From: Chrysochromulina tobinii
Taxonomy: Eukaryota > Haptophyta > Prymnesiales > Chrysochromulinaceae
Direction: 5' to 3'
Length of the DNA: 29,447 nucleotides
Assembly (NCBI GenBank): GCA_001275005.1
Contig: JWZX01001704.1
Location: forward strand, 1 to 29,447
Below, one piece after another: positions 1 through 7,215 of this stretch; position 1 is the stretch's first letter; each line of letters begins with the position of its first letter. The translations under genes and the position numbers were made by a program. Below the pieces are notes generated by a model. It was not told the origin of the DNA and made no database searches. It was given only the letters and a program-made list of their open reading frames with translations.

Positions 1-189
1 CGCCGCGCGGGCGGGGCCGCGCCCGGCGGCGCCCCGTCGGCCCGTCGCGCGTCGGCGTCGCCGCCCCGCTGCCGCCCCGTCCCCCGCTCGGTTGCGGGTT
101 GGGCGGCGGCGGCGGCGGTGTGGCGTCGACTAGGGTTTGATCTGCAGGATAAGTTATGCATTTAGTAACTGTTGCGGCAGCTCTCGAGC
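1..189. other. GC-rich edge segment, no gene seen
   Basis: The first ~130 bases are almost entirely G and C with short GGC runs, and then become AT-richer near 150-180. I see no convincing coding signal. It lies downstream of the first minus-strand gene and may be its 3' flank. Confidence 0.4.
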
Positions 190-960
190 TCAGACCTCCC
201 TCCCTAGGCGCTCCCTTGCGTACGCGCCGAGGACGCCCTGCACGTGCCGCACGCTCTGCTGCTCCTTGCCGTTGGCATCGCCCGAGTAGGCGGCACTCAG
301 CATCGCCGCCTCCTTGGACGCCACCGGCACGGGCAGCCCACTGGCGAGCTCGCTCAGGAAGAGCAGGAGTACCGCGAGGTCAAACGCCGGGAGCGAGGGC
401 GCGACCAGCGGGTCGAGCATCTCGCTGACGGCCGCCTCGAGCTGCGCTCGCTGCGAGTGTAGCGCGGAGAGCTTCTGACGCACGAGCGCTCTCGAGGCAC
501 CGCTACGAGTGTCGGGCGCCGACTCGGGCGGACCGAGTGGCTCGGCGCCAGCGGGCAGCTTCAGCTTTGCCTGGAGTGGCGCGGCGGTCACGATGCGCTT
601 CGTTGGCTGTGCACGGCGCGAACGGGCGACGAGCAGCGGCGACGCGGACATCAGCTCCTCCTCACTCGGCGGCGCGACCGGTCGGACGGTCTCGTACGTC
701 TTTTCGCCCATGTCGGCGGCCCCACGAAGATCAGCCTCGAGCGCCGCTTTGCTTGACTCGAACCAGAACGACTGGTGCCGCGGGTCGTCAAAGATCTCGA
801 GCGGCTCGCGCACCTGCACAAGGCCCTCGAATATGAAGGTAGCGGCAAGCTCGCGAGCGGCACGCTCCATGCGGACGATCGTTGGTGACGCCTTGGCGAA
901 TAGCGCCGCCGTCTGCTGGAGTAGTGTGAGCACGACGAACAGCTCGAGAAGCCGAGCCAT
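190..960 (-). CDS. NusB-like protein with signal/plastid-type leader
   Basis: About 256 residues if started at the Met at 960; an in-frame Met also lies at 999. The 960 start puts a hydrophobic leader at the extreme N-terminus (MARLLELFVVLTLLQQ) followed by TAALFAKASP. This resembles the signal peptide plus Phe-containing junction of bipartite plastid presequences in algae with red-lineage complex plastids. The last ~75 residues resemble the C-terminal half of NusB: a D-x-AVLLLxLSEL helix, then PVPVASKEA (compare the family's vAInEAveLa), then a VxGVLGAYAR end matching the fVNGVL motif. NusB is a bacterial/plastid transcription antitermination and rRNA-processing factor. The N-terminal half and the middle are not recognised. 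The NusB call rests on motif spacing read by eye, and a generic helical protein is the alternative. The next gene lies upstream on the same strand. Confidence 0.4.
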   Translation of the reverse strand: MARLLELFVVLTLLQQTAALFAKASPTIVRMERAARELAATFIFEGLVQVREPLEIFDDPRHQSFWFESSKAALEADLRGAADMGEKTYETVRPVAPPSEEELMSASPLLVARSRRAQPTKRIVTAAPLQAKLKLPAGAEPLGPPESAPDTRSGASRALVRQKLSALHSQRAQLEAAVSEMLDPLVAPSLPAFDLAVLLLFLSELASGLPVPVASKEAAMLSAAYSGDANGKEQQSVRHVQGVLGAYARERLGREV

Positions 961-1119
961 TGACACCCGCTGATTGACGACGTGCATAGAATTCCGCACG
1001 AAAACTTCCTTTGCCGAAACTCACATCACTGGACACCCGTTACCGTCACCCTAGCTTGATCCCCCTGGGCTAGAAAATAGTGTCACTAAGAAGGCTATGT
1101 GCCAGTTTCCGTAAACAGT

Positions 1120-3180
1120 TCAAGGGTAGCATGCCAACGCGACGAGCTTGAACTTGTTCGGGCAGCGCCGATCGAGCTCGCGGCCCACGGTGTGCACGCG
1201 CCGCTGCTGGGCGGCCAGGCCGTCGAGTGGGCCCGTCGGAGAGCTCGTGGGGCTGCTCGCACTGTCGGCACGAGCTCGTGGCACCGGGGTGAGCGTGACG
1301 CTCAGCTGCTGGTACGCGGCCGGCAGGGGGGCCGAGAGGCGAAGGGCGCTCGTCTCTACAAACGTATGCCGGCGTGTCGGGTCACGGCTATCAATGGTCG
1401 CCTCGGCCAAGAGCGCCGTGTCGAGCGCATGCCCGCCCTTGGCCGCCCGGTGCGCGTGCACGCTCACCAGCACGATGCCCCAGTGCCGCGTGTACGAGCG
1501 GACCCAAGACACGTAGAGGGTCCCTCGCGTCGAGCAGTTGAGTGCGTACTGGAGCGGGCGGGCCGCCGGCAGTCCACACGTGAACCAGCCGTACTGATGG
1601 CGCTCATCATCATACGTCGCCACCCACGAACGCGTCCTCGTGGGCAGGCATGCCGGCGCGTCATCACTCCCGACGCACTCAATTGCCGAGCTCATCAGGG
1701 AGGCGAGCGCCGTGCCGGCATTCGAGGGTCGTGCCGTCGCAGGAGGTAACCACGTCCAGCCATCCTGCCCATCGTGCGCCACGCAGGCCACGAGGGCGCC
1801 GGCACGCCTCTTTTCGGCCATTGCTCCCGGGACCGCAGCACTGGGCGGAGGCCAGCGCACGCACGTCGTCGGAGTGCGCGGCGGCTGGCGGCGCACCATA
1901 CTGGGGCTGTGGAAGCTCAAGCTCGTGCTGGCTGGCCGCAGCCGGGCACACACGTCCAAGACGACGCCCTCGAGCGACCTGCTGCGGCGCGCTGCGCCGC
2001 CCGGCCGCTGGCGCTGCGCTGCCGCCACCTCCGCCCCGCGTAGCGCCGTCGTGAGCGCTGCCTCGTGGAGGGATCGTGTGTCATTGCATGCATTCAAGTG
2101 CAAGGGCGGCGGCAGCTGGCGGGAAGCGGAAACGGAGGCGGAGGCGGACGCGTGTGTACCCGGCGTCGTCTTGACGTCGTCGTCCTCGGCGTGGGCGCGC
2201 GACCGCATCGGAGCGTCGCGCGACTTGCCAAATAAGGTCAGGAGCATCTCCGCCGCGAGATCGTGCACACACTGGCCCGGGTGCGCAAAGTCCATCGCGC
2301 CATACGCATGCCTCATGCATCGGAAGCGCTCGAGACGGCGCTCGGGATCGGTCCGCGCGAGGTGCACGAGCATGGAGGGCACGCTCACGACGGCGCTCGC
2401 ATAGTGCCGGCTCAGCGGCGCATGGATCCGCTCGTACACGGCCAGCGCCGCCCGCAACACGCCTTCGGACTCGTTCCGTAGGAGAGCTGTCCATCGACGA
2501 CCCGAGTGAGGCAGCGTGAGCGTGACGACAGCTGGGCGCGAGGGCAGGCTGAGCAGCCGGCGCATCAGCAGCTCGTTCTCCATCTGGAGCGCGCGCATCG
2601 TCGCCTCCCGACCGGAGAGACCCATACCGTGATGCACGGCGTAGTCCAGGATGAACACGTGGGCCGCGCGCCCCTGCCTGCGAAGGAAGTCGTCGGACTC
2701 GAGGAGTCCGAGTGGATACACGGGGCCGGTAGCGTGCCGGTTCATGTTGTGCACGCGGAAGTTGCCCTGGGGCAGCGCCAGACTCAGCAGCCGAGCGAGC
2801 CGTCCCGGCCAGCCGCATGCGCAGTCAAACCAGCCACTCACGTACTGCCTGTGCCAGCTTACGTTGCCAACGCCGAACGCACGGATGTTGCGTTCGATGC
2901 CATCGGGGTCAATCTCCGCGGGAAATCGCGAACGGTCAAATGTGTGGCCGGTGGGCATCACGTCGCAGCACGACGGTCTGCTGTGGAGGCTCTCAACGCA
3001 CGTGCGCCCGCCCGCTGCGATGCTCGTTGAGAAGGCCACTATCACCAGGATAAACGTTGGATCGCTCCTCGCACGGCTGAACAAGGCAGACAGCGCAGCA
3101 TCGTAAAGCGCGCCCTCGGCGTAGTGCGGTCGCAGTGCCGTGGCGACCTCGCCGTAGAAGTCCTCGGCAGTGCAAAACAT
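1120..3180 (-). CDS. SGNH/GDSL-like hydrolase or acyltransferase domain protein
   Basis: A 721-codon frame opens at 3285; I prefer the Met at 3180 (MFCTAEDFYG), giving 686 residues, because the sequence before it is low in structure and overlaps the divergent promoter. SGNH-fold landmarks occur in order: a block I-like AFSTSIAAGG strand and Ser; a WPGRLARLLS helix followed by an Asn-containing HNMNRHATGP segment; a DYAVHHGMG strand; VVTLTLPHSG; and a closing DFAHPGQCVHD, where DxxHP is the Asp-His pair of the family. A Ser/Ala-rich linker follows. A C-terminal beta-rich region (LYVSWVRSYTRHWGIVLVSV) resembles a module often attached to SGNH domains in algal proteins. Such proteins act as carbohydrate esterases or acyltransferases; the substrate here is unknown. 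It is divergent from the kinase-like gene, about 180 bp apart. Confidence 0.6.
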   Translation of the reverse strand: MFCTAEDFYGEVATALRPHYAEGALYDAALSALFSRARSDPTFILVIVAFSTSIAAGGRTCVESLHSRPSCCDVMPTGHTFDRSRFPAEIDPDGIERNIRAFGVGNVSWHRQYVSGWFDCACGWPGRLARLLSLALPQGNFRVHNMNRHATGPVYPLGLLESDDFLRRQGRAAHVFILDYAVHHGMGLSGREATMRALQMENELLMRRLLSLPSRPAVVTLTLPHSGRRWTALLRNESEGVLRAALAVYERIHAPLSRHYASAVVSVPSMLVHLARTDPERRLERFRCMRHAYGAMDFAHPGQCVHDLAAEMLLTLFGKSRDAPMRSRAHAEDDDVKTTPGTHASASASVSASRQLPPPLHLNACNDTRSLHEAALTTALRGAEVAAAQRQRPGGAARRSRSLEGVVLDVCARLRPASTSLSFHSPSMVRRQPPRTPTTCVRWPPPSAAVPGAMAEKRRAGALVACVAHDGQDGWTWLPPATARPSNAGTALASLMSSAIECVGSDDAPACLPTRTRSWVATYDDERHQYGWFTCGLPAARPLQYALNCSTRGTLYVSWVRSYTRHWGIVLVSVHAHRAAKGGHALDTALLAEATIDSRDPTRRHTFVETSALRLSAPLPAAYQQLSVTLTPVPRARADSASSPTSSPTGPLDGLAAQQRRVHTVGRELDRRCPNKFKLVALACYP

Positions 3181-3358
3181 TGCCTTGAAAAAGCGCCATC
3201 GAGGGCGCGGGCTTTCCAATGTAGGTGAACATATGTGCAGAGACCCTGGCCGTGGTTCTTTCGTTGTGTTGTGAATATTACGCACGCCGCCCGTGAACGG
3301 CCCCCAAGCCGTCGGTCAACTCGTTCGGTCTATTCCCTCCCACCTCTTTTGCGCGTTT

Positions 3359-4564
3359 ATGGCAGCACCCAAGGCGGCGTACACGTCGCCGGAATCGCTG
3401 CGCGCACTAGCCGACATTGCGCTCAAGTCGGATGAGGGGCTAAAAGAGTTCTACGACGTCAAAGAGGGCATCGAGGGTGCCCAGATGGGCGGGCGGCATG
3501 CGATCGAGCGAAGGACGGGCGTCTCCTACGCGCTCAACAGGGTGGAGGTGTGTGACCTGCACCCGAGAAAGTGCGCGGAGCTCGCGACGGCCATCTTGGC
3601 GCAGCGGCGGATCATGGACCATCCGCACGACGACGCGGAGGTGCTCTCCGCACGGCTCGCGTGCGTGCACCAGGTGCTTCAGGCACCCGACAGCTTTTAC
3701 CTCGCAGTGCAGCTGGCGCCGACGGAGGGCGTGATCGCAGACGACCTGCTCACGATGATAGAGAAGCGCAGCCGACTGCCTGAGCCGGTGGCGCGCTCCA
3801 TCTTCGTGCGCCTCGTCCTCGCCACCAAGCGCGCGCACGACTGCGGCGTGGTCCTTCGCAACCTGAAGCCGGAGACGGTGCAGGTGTGCATGCGCGAGGC
3901 TGGTGGCGAGTACGAGGTGGTGGTGGCAGACCTGCACTGTGCCGCCATGGTCGATCCCGACGACCTCGAGACGCCCAGCCTCACTGGGCTACATGGTACG
4001 CCCGAGTACTGCGCACCCGAGGTGTCCATCTGGTACGCGAGATTGACGAGGCAGAACCCTCTGACGAACCCTCTGACGTATAATATGACGAACCTTGTGT
4101 CGAGCCGTCCCTCCCGACTTCCTCTGCCCCCCCCCCCGCGCGTCAGGTTCTGGCACGAGACTGATCCGCCGCGGCTACCCGAGCCACCGCCTGCGTACGG
4201 CGCCAAGGCGGACCTGTGGTCGTTGGGCATCTGCCTGCACGTGATGCTCTGCGGCTGCTTCCCGTTTAGCACACTGGATGCCGACAGCTCGACGAGCCTC
4301 GATGAGGAGGCGTTGCTGCGCAGGATCAACGAGGCCGACTTCTCCTTTGAGGACCCCGGGTGGCAACGGATATCGGACGACGCGAAAGACCTCATCCAGC
4401 AACTGCTGCAGCGCGACCCGGCGGATAGACCGTTCATCGAGGATGTGCTCCAGCATCCCTTCTGCACGGAGGCGCTGCAGGAGGTGATGACGCGCCAGCG
4501 ATCGCACTCGGGGCCGCTCGGTGATCTCGCCGAATCGGCGCTTGCGATGCTCGATGAAGATTGA
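3359..4564 (+). CDS. protein kinase-fold protein with lost catalytic motifs (pseudokinase)
   Basis: The start is taken at the Met at 3359 (MAAPKAAYTS); an in-frame Met at 3293 would add 22 residues. The frame has CAMK-like kinase architecture. Residues below are numbered from the 3293 Met. The Gly-rich loop region (EGIEGAQMGG, ~58-67) is degenerate. The VAIK-equivalent reads YALN, with Asn82 in place of Lys. The HRDLKPEN loop reads LRNLKPET, with Asn190 in place of the catalytic Asp. The DFG position reads DLH (213-215). The structural signatures are intact: GTPEYCAPEV, then KADLWSLGICLHVMLCGCFPF, and a C-lobe DPADRPFIEDVLQHPF. This suggests a conserved fold without normal phosphotransfer, perhaps a scaffold or allosteric regulator. 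An insert between APEV and KADLWS contains a probable in-frame intron (4033-4146). The Arg that packs against the APE Glu is present in DPADRPF. A divergent active kinase cannot be excluded. Confidence 0.75.
   Translation: MAAPKAAYTSPESLRALADIALKSDEGLKEFYDVKEGIEGAQMGGRHAIERRTGVSYALNRVEVCDLHPRKCAELATAILAQRRIMDHPHDDAEVLSARLACVHQVLQAPDSFYLAVQLAPTEGVIADDLLTMIEKRSRLPEPVARSIFVRLVLATKRAHDCGVVLRNLKPETVQVCMREAGGEYEVVVADLHCAAMVDPDDLETPSLTGLHGTPEYCAPEVSIWYARLTRQNPLTNPLTYNMTNLVSSRPSRLPLPPPPRVRFWHETDPPRLPEPPPAYGAKADLWSLGICLHVMLCGCFPFSTLDADSSTSLDEEALLRRINEADFSFEDPGWQRISDDAKDLIQQLLQRDPADRPFIEDVLQHPFCTEALQEVMTRQRSHSGPLGDLAESALAMLDED
4033..4146 (+). other. probable 114-bp in-frame intron in the pseudokinase gene
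   Basis: The segment starts GTACGCGAG and ends with a CCTCTG(C)n tract followed by CGCGTCAG. Branch-point-like CTGAC words lie inside. It is 114 bp (3n) without an in-frame stop, so the frame stays open whether or not it is spliced; it is a phase 2 intron. Removing it shortens the unusual insert between the APE motif and the DLWSLG motif. It contains the tandem direct repeat CTGACGAACC(CT). Confidence 0.5.
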
Positions 4565-4915
4565 CGAGACTGTGACGAGACTCCCGAGCCTCGCTGCAAC
4601 ACGAGGAGGTCTGACGAGCCATGGTGCTGCGCGCGCGCGGCTCGCGGCGGCAGCTCGCGGTGGCGGCTCGGGCGCCCTATGCCTATGCCCCAACGGCCCA
4701 ACCTCCTCCAATCTCTCCGCGCCGCTCTGTTTAAACGTTCTCTTGCCTAAAGTTGGGAGCTGCCCTCCCTGAGCAGGGTCCAAAAGTGCGGCACAGCGGT
4801 GAGAGCTCAGAGCAGTGGCGGAAGATCGGGTGTCAAGAGGTTTAGAGGTGTGCATCGCCACCGTCCGCAGGAGCGCAGGTGTTTACGACGAAATCCCACC
4901 CTGCGGATTTCACAA

Positions 4916-4971
4916 TGTCAAGTCAAGTCTATACATAAACAACAGACAACTTGACTTGACTTGACTTGACA
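4916..4971. repeat. inverted repeat built from TCAAG/CTTGA pentamers
   Basis: TGTCAAGTCAAGTC (4916-4929) is exactly complementary to GACTTGACTTGACA (4958-4971), with a 28-base loop. The right side extends as further TTGAC copies. It sits just upstream of the TPR gene start at 4997 and could fold as a hairpin in the promoter or leader. The same pentamer recurs near 17.95 kb. Confidence 0.8.
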
Positions 4972-4996
4972 CGTATGCATCTATTTTTGGATACAC

Positions 4997-5713
4997 ATGT
5001 TTGTCGTGCTCAGGCCGACGGGGCGCCGGTTGTGCCTCCGATTCACAAGTCGCCTGCTGTGCAGTGGCCACTACAAGCCGCCACCATCCGTGCGCCGGAT
5101 CGGCGAGCTGAATGAGGAGGTGCGCGGGTTACACCTCTCGGGGAACTATGCTGCCGCGCTAACGGCGAGCCAGGAGGCCTATGAGCTCGCGCGCGGCGAG
5201 TTTGGCACCACGCATCCGGCATTCGCGAGCGCCGCGAACAACCTCGCGCTCTTCCACAAGGAGCTCGGTAACGTGGATCAGGCGACGCAGTTGTATCAGG
5301 AAGCGCTGACCGCCTACAAGGGGAGCGTCGGCAACAAGCACAAGTCAACGGCCGCTACAGCGTACAATCTCGCCGTGCTACTGCGATCGCAGGGCCTCTG
5401 TGCCGAGGCTGAGCCACTCGACCGTGCTGCGCTCGAGGCGCGCGTAGCCGTCCTCGGCGACGACCATCCCGACACGCTCAGCTCTCTCAGTTCGCTCGGT
5501 GCTACGCTCTTCTTGCGCGGCGAGCTGGCGGAGGCGGAGCCTCTGCTGCGTCGCGCGCTCGAGGCGCGCGAGCGGCTGCTGGGCACCTCGCACCCGCGCG
5601 TCTTTTCCACCGCGCGCAACCTCGCCGCGTGCCTCCAGGCCCTGGAGCGCCACGAGGAGGCAACCTCGCTGCTCCGTTATTACCCTGACCCTCTCCTCTC
5701 GGGCTCGCTGTGA
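4997..5713 (+). CDS. tetratricopeptide (kinesin light chain-type) repeat protein
   Basis: A 238-residue protein. The first ~27 residues are Arg-rich and lack acidic residues (MFVVLRPTGRRLCLRF), so a mitochondrial or other organelle presequence is plausible. From about residue 35 onwards it is made of four 42-residue TPR units of the kinesin light chain type: AALTASQEAYELARGEFG-THP, QATQLYQEALTAYKG, AEAEPLDRAALEARVAVLG-DDHPDTLSSL, and AEAEPLLRRALEARERLLG-TSHPRVF. The 42-residue spacing and the THP/DHP turn between helices are diagnostic. These repeats form superhelical protein-binding surfaces; no enzymatic domain is present and the partner is unknown. It converges on the dynein-like gene on the other strand. 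Confidence 0.85.
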   Translation: MFVVLRPTGRRLCLRFTSRLLCSGHYKPPPSVRRIGELNEEVRGLHLSGNYAAALTASQEAYELARGEFGTTHPAFASAANNLALFHKELGNVDQATQLYQEALTAYKGSVGNKHKSTAATAYNLAVLLRSQGLCAEAEPLDRAALEARVAVLGDDHPDTLSSLSSLGATLFLRGELAEAEPLLRRALEARERLLGTSHPRVFSTARNLAACLQALERHEEATSLLRYYPDPLLSGSL

Positions 5714-6014
5714 GGAGCGACGAGGCGTCTTCAGTCTCTCTTGTGAGACAGTTTGGTGAGTCATATCACTGATGCTGAGGTGATAGCTATGTAACTAGTA
5801 CAACGGTTGTCAGGTTAGGTTTGGTTAGGTAAACGCCTCGAGATCACCATGCCCGTTACATTCATTTTCGATACACATATATGCGCCCCGCGGGGCTCCG
5901 CGCTCTTGCAGCCTGTTGCAGCCCGTGCCGGTCTTCAGCGGTCGAGCCTCTCTGATGACAACGGCGTCGATCGGCGGTTCACCTCTTTTCACCTCTTATT
6001 CAAACCTCTATTAT
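5714..6014. other. convergent intergenic spacer, no gene seen
   Basis: Between the ends of two convergent genes. AT-richer than the neighbours, with a short GGTTAGGTTTGGTTAGG repeat near 5813 and a near-duplicate GCAGCCTGTTGCAGCCCGTG near 5908. No gene or RNA is recognised. Confidence 0.4.
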
Positions 6015-7100
6015 TCACCTCGCACTCGACGAGCCGCCGCTGATCGACGAGCGCCTCAGCAACGCGATCTCGCGCTCGAGATCGTCGATCCTCCCGTGGA
6101 GCTCGTCGCGCTCCCTCGCGCGCTGCCTCCTCTCGAGCTCGAGCGCCGCGCGCGACTGCCGTTGCAGCTGCAGCAGCCGCTGGAAGAGCTCCATCTCCGA
6201 CCACCAGATCTTGCCCATCAGGTAGCCGCGCTCGAGGCAGTGTACGGAGACCTGCCGGATGATCTCGTGGAAGGCGACAGAGAAGAGGAGCTGCGCATCG
6301 TGGAGCATCTCCTCCTCATCCATCATCGGTACGCCACCCACGCCGCCCACGCCGCCAATGCCGCCGCCCAGGCTGCCCATACCGCCGCCCGTGCCGCCGA
6401 AGCCGGGGCCGGCGCTGCCTGCGCCGTACGCGGCGGCCTGCTGCTTGCCGGCCTGCGTCTTCTTGAGGCGAGCGACCATGTCATTGACCCATGCGTGCAG
6501 CAGCAGCACGTCGCGCCGCCCGGCGGGCACCTTGCTCGGAAAGAGTACCGCCTTGAACTGCCGCGTCGTCGCATCGAAGGACCAGTTGTCATCCTCGTCA
6601 AAGAGCGAGTAAAAGTGTGGCTCGCGCGTGGGGAAAGGCGACTCGATCATGATGCGGAAAGCGTCCGGGATGACCGAGGCGGGCACGTTCGACGGGTGCG
6701 CCGCCGGCACGCCATCCGACAGGTACGACACCTCGCGCTGCTTGCCGCTTCGCCCTGCGCCGCCGCTGATGTTGATCTCGCGTGGCAGGCGCACGGCCGT
6801 CGACTCGGCCATCTCGCGCCGCTTGGCACGGCGCTGGTGCACGTCGTTGCGCTGTTGGAGAAAATCGCGCACCTCCTCGTGGCGCACCTCTGCTGTGTGC
6901 GACGGGCCGCCGCCGACTGCATCCTGAAAGCGGCGTTGCGGCGGTGGGTGCGGCCGCGGGTGCGAATCGCCCGTGCTCGCCCACTCGAGCAGCCGCGACA
7001 TCTCGCCCTCGAGGCTTTGAAGAAGCGATGGGAAGCGCTTCTCGACCGTGTTGAACCTGAGCGCCGAGCCCGGCGGCAGCGGCGGCAGGTCCAAAGGCAT
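6015..7100 (-). CDS. axonemal dynein light chain p28 / DNALI1-like protein
   Basis: 361 residues from the Met at 7100 (MPLDLPPLPP); an in-frame Met at 7169 overlaps the divergent promoter. The C-terminal ~100 residues match the axonemal dynein light chain (p28/DNALI1) family: a helix FSVAFHEIIRQVSVHCLERG corresponds to the family's LFxELIRQVxxxCxERG core. A Gln/Arg/Glu-rich coiled coil (LLQLQRQSRAALELERRQ, then DELHGRIDDLEREIALL) follows. In the family this part holds inner-arm dynein heavy chains to actin or centrin. The N-terminal ~200 residues are much longer than in DNALI1 and not recognised. A Gly-rich linker of GGxG units (minus-strand DNA ~6325-6425) lies just before the family domain. 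This gene implies that the organism builds motile flagella. It is divergent from the PMT gene with ~115 bp between starts. Confidence 0.65.
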   Translation of the reverse strand: MPLDLPPLPPGSALRFNTVEKRFPSLLQSLEGEMSRLLEWASTGDSHPRPHPPPQRRFQDAVGGGPSHTAEVRHEEVRDFLQQRNDVHQRRAKRREMAESTAVRLPREINISGGAGRSGKQREVSYLSDGVPAAHPSNVPASVIPDAFRIMIESPFPTREPHFYSLFDEDDNWSFDATTRQFKAVLFPSKVPAGRRDVLLLHAWVNDMVARLKKTQAGKQQAAAYGAGSAGPGFGGTGGGMGSLGGGIGGVGGVGGVPMMDEEEMLHDAQLLFSVAFHEIIRQVSVHCLERGYLMGKIWWSEMELFQRLLQLQRQSRAALELERRQRARERDELHGRIDDLEREIALLRRSSISGGSSSAR

Positions 7101-7215
7101 TCTCGTGTGAGATGTGAACGGAAAAGCTGTCGCAAGTTGCAGAGTTCGCGGGCATGATGAAGGAGTCATAGTCGTGGGCGTTCTCCTCGTGCGGGGGTTT
7201 CAGAAGCCTTTTCAC

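Noticed and set aside
1640-2404. Plus-strand frame over the SGNH gene
   Set aside because: No domain; it is the antisense of the SGNH-like coding sequence.
5916-7157. 413-codon plus-strand frame over the dynein-like gene
   Set aside because: Composition is Arg/Leu/Ala-rich without a domain, whereas the minus strand encodes the p28 family core.
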